Assembly (NCBI GenBank): GCA_012030815.1
Contig: JAAUVF010000005.1
Span: forward strand, 1-13,571
Direction: 5' to 3'
DNA from: Nanobdellota archaeon
GTDB taxonomy: Archaea > Thermoproteota > Nitrososphaeria > Nitrososphaerales > Nitrosopumilaceae
DNA length: 13,571 nucleotides
The stretch's first letter is position 1, and every line of letters starts with the position of its first letter. A program made the translations under genes and the position numbers. Below, piece by piece: positions 7,101 through 13,571 of the stretch. The notes beneath the pieces are model-generated. The model was given only the letters and a program-made list of their open reading frames with translations, made no database searches and had not been told where the DNA came from.

Positions 7101-7945
7101 TTATCAAAATATGTAGTTGTGTGATATTGTAACAAATCTACTAAATCTTGAACAATTAATGGAGGGGTTCCAGCTTCTTTACTTTCTTTTAGTCTTTGAT
7201 TAACTCTGATAATGTCAACCATTTTGTGTGTTAGATCATCTTCAGAACGAATTCCAGTTTCAAGAATAATAGATGGTCTGACAGTTACTGGTGGAACAGG
7301 TAATGCTTGTAAAATAAACCATTCGGGTCTTGCAGTAACAGGATCATATGATAATAAGTTAAGATCATAATCAATTATTTGAGAAAATCTTTCTCGAATA
7401 GTAATTGGTAGTAATCTATGCTCACCAATCTCTGTTTTTTCAACAAAGATTGTAGGTTTTGTAAAGATTAGTTCGTATTGAGTTTTACCACAATGAGGAC
7501 ATTCTTTTGCTTTTTTTGCTTTTTCAATTATTTGTTCAGGAATACGTTTTTCTGAAATTACAGTATAGGCAGCATGTTTTTCTTTAATTTTTCTAAATTC
7601 TTCTAAATCTTCTTGCGGAACTTTTAGTCTTGCACATGAACGACATGTGGATTGCAAAAGCTTGTAAATATTATCAATAAATGCAATATGCAAAACAGGT
7701 TCTGCAAGCTCAATATGACCAAAGTGACCAGGACATCTTGCAGCAGTGTTTCCACATGTTAGACATTTTTGTCCAGGTTCAAGTGTACCAAGTCTACCAT
7801 CCATAAGACCTCCTTGTACAGGCATTCCGTCTTCATCATATGTTTCAGGAGCAGTGATTTCTGCAACAGAATATTTTCTGATTTCAGTTGGAGACCAAAC
7901 TGAAAATCTAATTGCGTCAATTGTCTTAATAGCTTGAATCGACAT
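4154..7945 (-). CDS. rpoA: DNA-directed RNA polymerase subunit A, unsplit (A'+A'')
   Basis: A 1263-aa full-length large subunit, homologous to bacterial beta' and eukaryotic Rpb1. Zinc-binding clamp cysteines are C61, C64 and C71 with H74, then C101/C104 and C149/C152. The catalytic Mg-binding motif NADFDGDEMNLHV starts at N457, giving D459, D461 and D463. A bridge-helix-like segment DTAVRTQQSGYMQRR lies near 800-825. The A'' part follows without a break, including GIITAQSIGEPGTQ and TLRTFHFAG (about 940-965), and ends in the jaw/cleft and C-terminal region near GRHGIAGTKDSVLARAAFE. Most archaea encode A' and A'' separately; the fused form is a known thaumarchaeal trait. The ATG at 7945 shares one base with the rpoB stop (TAATG), and a GGAG motif (7954-7957) lies 8 nt upstream, indicating translational coupling. 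Confidence 0.98.
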   Translation of the reverse strand: MSIQAIKTIDAIRFSVWSPTEIRKYSVAEITAPETYDEDGMPVQGGLMDGRLGTLEPGQKCLTCGNTAARCPGHFGHIELAEPVLHIAFIDNIYKLLQSTCRSCARLKVPQEDLEEFRKIKEKHAAYTVISEKRIPEQIIEKAKKAKECPHCGKTQYELIFTKPTIFVEKTEIGEHRLLPITIRERFSQIIDYDLNLLSYDPVTARPEWFILQALPVPPVTVRPSIILETGIRSEDDLTHKMVDIIRVNQRLKESKEAGTPPLIVQDLVDLLQYHTTTYFDNEVSGIPQAHHRSGRPLKTLTQRLKGKEGRFRGSLSGKRVDFSSRTVISPDPNLDLSEVGVPEQVAMKLTIPEIVTEWNIERMRTLVINGPNKFPGVNYIVRPDGVKIRLDFVEDRSTIAETLEIGYLVERHLANGDIVLFNRQPSLHQMSIMAHYVRVLPGKTFRLHPSVCPPYNADFDGDEMNLHVPQSEEARAEAILLMRVQDQLISPRYGGPIIGALRDFVTGAYLLTKDDTILTPQEFYNYAMLGGYTDKLPKPATKTKDGLMYTGKQLFSLFLPKDFNYVITSKWSKGTKGAQKDVVIKNGELLSGVIDKSSIGAEEPESVLHRIAKDYGNTNAKNFLNSILIMVKQYITHYGFSYGYADLEVPEKEKQQILDDIQETYSVISDLTSQYEKGTLKLTRGMKPEEALEAYIVNELGKARDKAGMTADQSLDQSNAGRIMATTGARGSALNIGQMAGALGQQSRRGSRLHAGYNNRALPHYQEHDKNPDAHGFVKSNYREGLSALEFFFHAMGGREGLVDTAVRTQQSGYMQRRLINALEHIRLEYDGTVRDPHGHIIQFLYGEDGIDVAKSDHGEAFNVNRLIESQIIVDSGKKATKEEIVELTKKYTKTFNPRLKELVSEGLLDSKLSKEGAEVVCKKGLTLYNKAKVEPGQAVGIITAQSIGEPGTQMTLRTFHFAGIAERNVTLGLPRLIELVDARKKPVTPTMDIYLDEESKNSREKAIDIARNVLQTKVSALISDSETDYTSQIKLILSANRLKERGCTVSEVEAALQSNKKFKIETTGELLTLKLVEESDAPTVIAIRNKVLNTTVKGVPDIERVTLVQKDDEWVIQTTGSNIAKVLEVSGIDKKNVRTNNVFEIAGTLGIEASRNALINELNNTLEDQGLEVDNRYIMLVSDLMCSRGYMQQIGRHGIAGTKDSVLARAAFEITVPTIAHAALAGEVEQLKGITENVIVGSMIPIGSGTVDLYMQVSKKK

Positions 7946-10900
7946 TATACCTTCTCCTTTATGAGCAATCTTGGAGCCACATTCAAACTTTGCATTTCTT
8001 GCAATAACAATTTGAATGCATATGCAACAGATACTGATGAAACTTTAGCTTTATCACCACAAACTCTGCATACATATTTTCTTTGTTTAACATCGTGATA
8101 TGCAACTAGTCCACATCTTTCACAAACAAAAATATCAGATTTATCAGATTCATCAAGTAATCTATCTTTAAGAATCATTGATGCACCATATGCAATCAAA
8201 CAATCTCTTTCCATTTCACCAAACCTCAAACCTCCACCTCTTGCTCTACCTTCAGTTGGTTGTTTAGTTAACATCTGGACTTGTCCACGGGCTCTTGCAT
8301 GAATCTTATCTGCTACCATGTGGTGTAATTTTTGATAGTATACTACACCAATGAATACATCAACTGGAAATGATTTACCAGTTCTTCCATCATACATTGT
8401 CTCTTTTCCAGAATACTTGAATCCAGCAGCATCCATTACAGGTTTAACTTCATCCATTTTTTCTCCTACAAATGCAGAACCATCAAATTGACTACCACGT
8501 AGTGCAGCAGCTTTACCACAAATTGATTCCATAAACATTCCAACAGTCATTCTTGATGGGAATGCGTGTGGGTTGATCAAAACGTCTGGTGAAATTCCAT
8601 CTGCTGTATATGGCAAGTCTTCTGCTTTTGCTAAAATTCCCAATACACCTTTTTGTCCATGTCTTGATGCAAATTTGTCACCAATTTCAGGAATTCTCAT
8701 ATCTCTGACTCTAATTTTGTACATCTTTCCACCTTCATTGGATTGTGTCATTACAACTGTATCAACAACACCGGTTTCAGATGGTCTAACACCAATTGAA
8801 GTATCTCTTCTGTAAGGTCCAGATGATTCAAATTCTCTATATTCTTCCATGAATCTTGGAGGGCTGGTTTTTCCAATCAAGATATCTCCACCATGTACTG
8901 GAGATTCAGATGCAACAACTCCATCTTCTTCTAATAATCGATAAGCTTTTTCTCCTTTGTAGCCACGTATGTTATCTTCAGCATTTGGAATTTTCAAATG
9001 CATCACGCATTCCACCTGGATATTGTTTTGCTTCAGCATCATAAATTCTAAAGAAGAAAGTTCTTCCAAGACCTCTGTCAACAGATGATCTACTTAGTAC
9101 AATTGCATCTTCGATGTTATAACCGTCAAATGGCAATACAGCAACAACACAGTTTTGTCCAGCTGGTCTATCTTCTAATCCCAATAGTTTCATTGCTTTT
9201 GTATTAACAATTGGTGTTTGTGGATACAACATCAAATGTTGTCTTACATAGGTACTAGTATTCATCATTGGAGTTGAAAATCCTAAACTTTGTTTTGCCA
9301 TTGCAGATTCGTAGGTATTTCTTGGAGATTGATTATGTTCAGGATATGGAATTATAGAAGCACCTGCACCTAGAATTGCTGGTGGGAATACTTCAAGGTG
9401 AGTATGTTTTTTGGAATCTTTTTCATCTAATGTGATATAACAATTTTCTTCTTCATTTGCATCAATCATTTCCAATACACCCATACGTAACAAATCAGTC
9501 CATGAAAGAAGTTTCTTTGAGATTTTATCCAAAAGATCTTGTGTAAGTAATGGTTTGTTTTCTTTAATTATTATCAATGGACGTAAAACACGGCCTGCAT
9601 TACAATTGACGTAAAGTCTTTTTGTAGAGCCTTCAATTGCAGATTGATGAAATGATATTCCGACATGAGGATGAATTTTTGAATTTCTTCGTAGTTCTCT
9701 AAGTGATTCTGCTAGTTGTGCACCATCTTTGTAATAACCAATTAATCTACCATCAACAAATATTCTAGCTCCATCTTTTTTCACATCTTCTTTCGCATCA
9801 AAGAAGTGGATTGTTCCAAGATCATAGAGTTTTTCAACAATTTCTTCAGAAGGAACATTTACAGAAATAATTCCAGAAAGTGCCAAGTTCTTTACTAATC
9901 CACAGTTAGAACCTTCAGGGGTTTCACTTGGACATATTCTTCCAAAGTGTGTAGCATGCAGATCTCTTGCCTCAAAGTTTGGTTGTGTTCTACTAAGTGG
10001 GGATTGTATTCTTCTAAGATGACTGATAGTTGAGAGATAGTTTGTTCTGTCAAGTAATTGAGTTACACCAACACGACCTCTGCCCCAATTTCCTGTGGCA
10101 ATTGCGTTGTTTAATTTATCAGTGATAATCCCAGGACGAATTGCTGCAGCGACTGCATTGATACCTCTTTTTTGACCAGATCTTTCTAATTGGTATTTCA
10201 TATCTCGAACCAAATTTCTAAAGGCTGTTCTAAATAGATCAGCTAACATTTGTCCTGCAAATTTGATTACTTTATTTCCATAATGATCTTTGTCATCAGG
10301 TGTGATCCAACCAAGTTTAAGCTCTAATAATTTACATGCAGCTTCACCTAGAAACTGAGCCTTTTCTTTTCTATTTTCAGGATGTTTACCTAAGTGTGGC
10401 AATAATCCCCAATCTAAAAGAGTCTCTGCACGTTTAATTTGGAATTCTTCTAACATTCCAGGAGCTATTCTTTTACTGATGTAAACAATTGCATCTTTTG
10501 CAGTTGGAACATCACCTGCTTTTTCAAATGAACCTTCCAATTCATTTTGAATTTCATCTACAAGTGAAACTGCAGCTGCAATCTCTCTATCAGATTCTAA
10601 TCCAAGCGCTCTTGTTAAAGTAACAACTGGAATATCAACAGGAGAGCCAGGAATTCTTGCTACAATCAAACCATCATTTTTCATAACTAATTCTAGTTTT
10701 GCACGATAACCAACAATTGAAGAATAAACTTTAGCTTTGAATACAGTATTTCCACCAACACTTTCTCTATCAACAATTATTTTGTTATATGAAAGATCTT
10801 CTAATCCTACAATAACTCTCTCAGAGCCATTGATGATAAAATAACCACCAGGATCATTTGGATCTTCACCATGTTCAACAAGTTTCTGTGTTGAGAAATT

Positions 10901-11293
10901 ATGTAAAATACAAGCGTTTGATTTTGCCATCACAGGTACATCACCAATATGAACAAATCTAGATTCTAAGATTTTACCATCTTCTACAACACTTGCTTCC
11001 ATCATCACAGGTGCAGAGTAAGAAACATTTCTGAGTCTAGCTTCTGCTGGAGTAATGTGAGTAATAGAACCATCAAGTTCCATCATTCTTGGTTGTTGCA
11101 GTTTGACTTTACCTAATTGAATTTTATAAGGATATTCTGCATTTTCAATTTCAATTTGTCCGACTTCATTGATAATACTTTGTAGTCCTCTTTCTAGAAA
11201 TTCATCAAAAGAATTAAGATGTTGACGAGCAATACCTTCACGTTTCAATATATCTTGAATTATTGGCCAACGCTTAACTGAGGGATCTGCCAT
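7945..11293 (-). CDS. rpoB: DNA-directed RNA polymerase subunit B, one apparent frameshift
   Basis: Second-largest polymerase subunit, homologous to bacterial beta and Rpb2. The start is the ATG at 11293 (MADPSVKRWPII), one base after the rpoH stop, with GGTGG-like pairing upstream; an upstream in-frame extension overlaps rpoH and is not family-like. Motifs include FGRICPSETPEGSNCGL (about 447-463), GDKFASRHGQKGVLG, NPHAFPSRMTVGM, FGEMERDCLIAYGAS and a C-terminal zinc site C1057, C1060, C1075, C1078 (corrected numbering). The raw frame stops at 8978 after ...GGMRDAFENSKC. The rest reads in another frame from IPNAEDNIRGYKGEKA. Dropping one A from the run at 8991-8994 joins them as DAFEIPNAED, giving about 1115 aa, a normal length. 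The second fragment has only a TTG start whose first 30 residues do not resemble RpoB. The natural B'/B'' split of methanogens lies elsewhere, so a sequence error is favoured. Confidence 0.95.
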
Positions 11294-11294
11294 T

Positions 11295-11546
11295 TTAAAC
11301 TTCCACCACGTATCTGTAGTAAAGGCTCTCACCGGCAGTTGGACTTTTTCTTGTGATTTTTATCATATCACCGGGTTTAACACCAAGTCCCAATATTGCA
11401 GGATCATTTACAAAAATTAATGGTAATTCAGTTGGTTTACAATTATATTTTCTTAAGACATCTTCAGCTTCTTGTTTTGAGATAATTTCGTGTTTTGGTA
11501 CGTAAATGTGATCTGGGACTAATACTTGATTTTTCTTAGTTGCCAT
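11295..11546 (-). CDS. rpoH: DNA-directed RNA polymerase subunit H
   Basis: An 83-aa protein matching the C-terminal domain of eukaryotic Rpb5, which is all archaea keep as subunit H. Typical signatures are LVPDHIYVPKHEIISKQEA (residues 9-27), LPLIFVNDPAILGLGVKPGD (41-60) and the near-invariant SPTAGESLYYRYVV (68-81). It assembles at the lower jaw of polymerase near incoming DNA. It is the first gene of the rpoH-rpoB-rpoA unit. A strong GGAGGT motif (11554-11559) sits 7 nt before the ATG at 11546, and a TATA element lies about 80 nt upstream, so this transcript should carry a leader of about 50 nt, unlike the exported-protein genes in this window. The stop is one base away from the rpoB start. 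Confidence 0.97.
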   Translation of the reverse strand: MATKKNQVLVPDHIYVPKHEIISKQEAEDVLRKYNCKPTELPLIFVNDPAILGLGVKPGDMIKITRKSPTAGESLYYRYVVEV

Positions 11547-11553
11547 TTACAAA

Positions 11554-11559
11554 ACCTCC
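11554..11559 (-). promoter_or_regulatory. Shine-Dalgarno motif of rpoH
   Basis: Minus-strand GGAGGT, 7 nt before the ATG at 11546. It is the strongest ribosome-binding motif in the window and supports that start. Confidence 0.75.
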
Positions 11560-11620
11560 ATGACGAACATTAAATGTAATAGCAAACAATACACACAAAC
11601 TGAAAAAAAGTCACGCTCAG

Positions 11621-11634
11621 GTTAATATATATCT
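11621..11634 (-). promoter_or_regulatory. Probable TATA element of the rpoH-rpoB-rpoA unit
   Basis: Minus-strand AGATATATATTAAC is the best TATA-like stretch in the 179-bp divergent gap (11547-11725). It would set transcription start near 11600 and give a leader of roughly 50 nt containing the GGAGGT motif. The sequence is close to self-complementary, so direction is judged from gene positions. Apart from this and the plus-strand TATA element the gap holds nothing else I can support. Confidence 0.5.
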
Positions 11635-11695
11635 AATCTGAAATTCGGCAAAAAGCAGTGTTTTTTCTTTTTAGTCAATAATATTTTTCACAACC

Positions 11696-11702
11696 TTAAA
11701 TA
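11696..11702 (+). promoter_or_regulatory. TATA element of the first PEFG surface protein
   Basis: TTAAATA is centred about 27 nt before the ATG at 11726, the spacing expected for a leaderless archaeal transcript. A following ATAAAT-tt-CGAG stretch (11705-11716) resembles the start region of the next gene. Confidence 0.5.
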
Positions 11703-11725
11703 GGATAAATTCGAGCGTAAAATTG

Positions 11726-12540
11726 ATGAATACTCATCTATCGGTGTTAGCCTTATCTGCAATTATTATTGCAAGTATTGGAATAGCACCAGCATTTGGA
11801 CAATAGTAAATCCAATCTCTGTTACTACAGACAAGACATCATACGACGATGGTGATATAGTCTTAGTAACTGGAGAAGTAAGAGAACTTCTTTCAGGAAC
11901 TCCTATTAGTCTCATAGTAACAGCACCAAATGGAAATCGAGTAATACTTGATCAGTTGGATGTCGGTCTAGATAAAAAATACAGTACTGAATTTACTGTA
12001 GGCGGACCACTAATGAGAGCAGGTGGAGATTACACAATTGAAGTAACTTATGGAAGCCAAACTCGAACAGCTGAAACCACATTCATGTTTGCAGGTTCAA
12101 GCGATGCCGGACCAAAAGAAACCAAGATGGCAGTTGCAGGAACTGAATTCATGGTCAGTTACAAGATAACTGGTGGTAAATTAATCAGTATCACTCCAGA
12201 TGTAGAAGCAAACTCTCTGATAATTGCAATTACTGCAAGTCAGGACGGTTCACTTGTCATTACATTGCCTAGAGCTTTGATTGATGCAAAGATGGGTGAT
12301 CAAGATGATACATTCTTTGTCTTAGTAGACGGAGAAGAAGTAGACTTTGAGGAAACAACGACTTCTACAGATAGAACACTGACAATTCTATTCCCAGCAG
12401 GTGCTGAGGAAATCGAGATAATTGGTACTACAGTAGTCCCAGAATTTGGTACAATCGCAGTGATGATCCTAGCAGTAGCAATTATATCAATAATTGCAGT
12501 ATCTGCAAAGTCAAAACTAAGCATTATGCCAAGATACTAA
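11726..12540 (+). CDS. PEFG-CTERM surface protein 1, one apparent frameshift after the signal peptide
   Basis: The ATG at 11726 opens a clear signal peptide (MNTHLSVLALSAIIIASIG, then IAPAFGQ), but the raw frame stops at 11804-11806. Adding one A at 11802-11803 joins it to the frame that runs from 11803 to the TAA at 12540, giving about 271 aa. The mature protein begins near IVNPISVTTDKTSYDDGD. It has an Ig-like beta domain with TAPNGNRVILDQ and GGDYTIEVTYG, a second beta-rich domain (ISITPDVEANSLIIAI...), then PEFG at about 239-242, one membrane segment and a basic tail KSKLSIMPRY. Signal peptide plus PEFG tail marks a likely archaeosortase substrate, processed and anchored at the outer face of the membrane. 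Biological role unknown. The next gene is a paralog of similar length (280 aa), which supports the corrected reading. Confidence 0.87.
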
Positions 12541-12542
12541 AT
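12457..12542 (+). repeat. 86-bp perfect direct repeat, copy 1 (PEFG tail)
   Basis: Identical base for base to 13405-13490. It covers the membrane segment, basic tail, stop codon and two bases beyond. Just upstream the two genes differ at several positions even where the PEFG motif is conserved. Confidence 0.95.
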
Positions 12543-12544
12543 TC

Positions 12545-12561
12545 ATCTTTTTTCTCTTTTT
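12545..12561 (+). terminator. T-rich terminator-like stretch after surface protein 1
   Basis: A run of T broken by two C residues (ATCTTTTTTCTCTTTTT region) begins a few bases after the stop. It suits archaeal T-run termination. No hairpin was seen. The rest of the gap to 12645 holds the next promoter. Confidence 0.45.
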
Positions 12562-12610
12562 AAGAACTTGTGATCGACCTTACAAATTATGCAGAATCAT
12601 TTTTAAAAAT

Positions 12611-12620
12611 GTATATAAAT
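12611..12620 (+). promoter_or_regulatory. TATA element of the second PEFG surface protein
   Basis: GTATATAAAT is centred about 30 nt before the ATG at 12646, preceded by A-rich sequence that could act as a TFB recognition element. No Shine-Dalgarno motif follows, so the transcript is probably leaderless or nearly so. Confidence 0.6.
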
Positions 12621-12645
12621 ACCGAGCAACCGTTTTCAATTTAGA

Positions 12646-13488
12646 ATGAATTTTAAAAGTTCAACAACATCAATGACAGTAGCCTTAATGGTTTTGTCAG
12701 TAATTTCAATAACTTCAATTCAACAAGATGCTTTTGCTCAAACCACAGGAATGTCAATTTCAGCTATAGCTTCAGAGGGTTCTGACACCATATCAATTAT
12801 TGGACATACAAAATCAAAGATTACTGACGTTACATTAACGGTAATGTCCCCTAGTCTAAATGTCGTCAGTATTGGTCAATTAACACCTGATGCAAACGGT
12901 GATTTTGCTACAGAATTTAAAGTTCCAATGTGGAAAGAAAATGGATTTTATACAATCAAAGCTGAACAAAGTCCACATGGAAGTGCGATGTATAAAATGT
13001 CACTTCGTGTAGAAGTAGTCAATGGTAGAGCCTCAGAAACAAATGTTAATCAATCTACTTTAGAAAAAGGATTTGTCGAACCAGCACCAACAGTACGAAA
13101 AACACTGGTAATTAAAGAAGCAAATTCAATGGCAGGATCAAACACTATCAATATTAGCGGAACAACAAGTAGCGCTACCACCATAACATTAAAGGTAATA
13201 GCACCAAATGGAAATGTTGTAGTAGTTGATCAATTTGCACCTAGTCTAAATGCAAACGGCCACTTTACTAAAGAAATCACAACTGGAGGTGCATTATGGA
13301 AACAAGATGGCAATTATACTATCGTAGCTCAACAAGGCAATGACAAATCTTCAATTGAAGTCGGAATAAAAGACGGCGTTGTAATTCCAGAATTCGGTAC
13401 AATAGCAGTGATGATCCTAGCAGTAGCAATTATATCAATAATTGCAGTATCTGCAAAGTCAAAACTAAGCATTATGCCAAGATACTAA
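12646..13488 (+). CDS. PEFG-CTERM surface protein 2
   Basis: A 280-aa protein with a signal peptide (hydrophobic core about residues 11-25, cleavage about AFA|Q at 31/32). Two related Ig-like beta domains follow. Domain 1 (about 50-125) has LTVMSPSLNVVSIGQL and NGFYTIKAEQ; domain 2 (about 165-242) has LKVIAPNGNVVVVDQF and DGNYTIVAQQG. A short linker, FVEPAPTVRKT, separates them. The C-terminus is PEFG (248-251), a membrane segment (about 252-270) and the tail KSKLSIMPRY. This layout is that of thaumarchaeal PEFG-CTERM proteins, predicted to be handled by an archaeosortase and displayed on the cell surface. It is a paralog of the gene just upstream, with an identical tail at DNA level. The frame is intact. 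Function beyond surface location is unknown; adhesion or envelope structure is a guess. Confidence 0.9.
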   Translation: MNFKSSTTSMTVALMVLSVISITSIQQDAFAQTTGMSISAIASEGSDTISIIGHTKSKITDVTLTVMSPSLNVVSIGQLTPDANGDFATEFKVPMWKENGFYTIKAEQSPHGSAMYKMSLRVEVVNGRASETNVNQSTLEKGFVEPAPTVRKTLVIKEANSMAGSNTINISGTTSSATTITLKVIAPNGNVVVVDQFAPSLNANGHFTKEITTGGALWKQDGNYTIVAQQGNDKSSIEVGIKDGVVIPEFGTIAVMILAVAIISIIAVSAKSKLSIMPRY

Positions 13489-13490
13489 AT
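13405..13490 (+). repeat. 86-bp perfect direct repeat, copy 2 (PEFG tail)
   Basis: Second copy of the sequence at 12457-12542, with no mismatch in 86 bp, including third codon positions and the stop codon. Confidence 0.95.
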
Positions 13491-13494
13491 ATAC

Positions 13495-13509
13495 AACTTT
13501 TTCATTTTT
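13495..13509 (+). terminator. T-rich terminator-like stretch after surface protein 2
   Basis: Two T runs (ACTTTTTCATTTTT region) lie directly after the stop codon, similar to the arrangement after surface protein 1. No hairpin was seen. Confidence 0.4.
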
Positions 13510-13523
13510 AAATATACATAAAT
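13510..13523 (+). promoter_or_regulatory. TATA element for a gene leaving the right edge
   Basis: AAATATACATAAAT is centred about 33 nt before an ATG at 13550, and is followed by AGAGACG, resembling the placement in front of surface protein 2. Confidence 0.4.
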
Positions 13524-13549
13524 AGAGACGGGTTCATTTTTTAGATAAG

Positions 13550-13571
13550 ATGAACAACCGTACGTCGTTCG
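13550..13571 (+). CDS. Possible start of a third plus-strand gene (partial)
   Basis: An ATG at 13550 follows the TATA-like element at the spacing used by the two upstream genes. Only seven codons (MNNRTSF) fit in the window, too few to identify a product. By position it could be a third member of the surface-protein cluster, but that is inference. Confidence 0.35.

Noticed and set aside
7945..9081. A separate RpoB' subunit gene as in methanogens and haloarchaea
   Set aside because: The fragment starts at TTG, its first 30 residues are a shadow of the other frame, and a one-base change restores a normal single RpoB.
11294..11332. Longer RpoB start (MRAFTTDTWWKFKMADPS...)
   Set aside because: The extra 13 residues overlap rpoH in another frame and do not look like RpoB. 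The ATG at 11293 is one base past the rpoH stop and fits the operon.
11621..11634. A TATA element shared by both divergent genes
   Set aside because: It is nearly self-complementary, but it lies almost 100 nt from the plus-strand ATG, which has a better placed TATA element at 11696-11702.
12541..12645. A small RNA or tRNA gene between the two surface-protein genes
   Set aside because: Only a T-rich terminator-like stretch and a TATA element are visible; no cloverleaf or stable hairpin was found by eye.

Overview
The window looks like chromosome of an ammonia-oxidising archaeon (Nitrososphaerota/Thaumarchaeota, most like the Nitrosopumilus/Nitrosarchaeum group; genus not certain). The basis is strongly A+T-rich DNA, archaeal-type RNA polymerase subunits, an unsplit rpoA (most other archaea split it into A' and A''), and exported proteins ending in a PEFG-type sorting tail.

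Layout. On the minus strand, reading from about 11.55 kb down to 1, lies the archaeal RNA polymerase/ribosomal cluster: rpoH, rpoB, rpoA, an Sm-like (LSm) gene, a secreted beta-domain protein, an exported Ig-like/TPR protein, rpl30e, a nusA-like KH gene and rps12 (cut by the left edge). The order rpoH-rpoB-rpoA-rpl30e-nusA-rps12 is the usual archaeal one, but about 3 kb holding three other genes sits between rpoA and rpl30e. Reading right from a divergent promoter region at 11547-11725 are two paralogous PEFG-CTERM surface proteins, and probably the first codons of a third gene at the right edge.

Main observation. Four genes are each broken by clean single-base frame changes in short A or T runs: rps12 (1), rpoB (1), the Ig/TPR gene (3) and the first surface protein (1). 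Adding or removing one A/T at each site restores a continuous, family-like protein. rps12 and rpoB are essential, so these six events are much more likely homopolymer errors in the sequence than real pseudogenes. I annotate each as one gene with corrected lengths: RpoB about 1115 aa, Ig/TPR protein about 487 aa, surface protein about 271 aa.

How the parts work together. The minus-strand core encodes the transcription machinery (subunits H, B, A), a KH-domain NusA-like factor, ribosomal proteins eL30 and uS12, and a probable RNA-binding Sm protein. These genes are tightly packed and several have Shine-Dalgarno-like motifs. The exported proteins appear to use their own TATA elements about 24-31 nt before the start codon, which suggests leaderless or near-leaderless transcripts. 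I found no tRNA, rRNA, CRISPR array or mobile element, and no convincing new multi-gene system. The best biological leads are the exported-protein genes on both sides of the polymerase genes and an 86-bp perfect repeat encoding the sorting tail.
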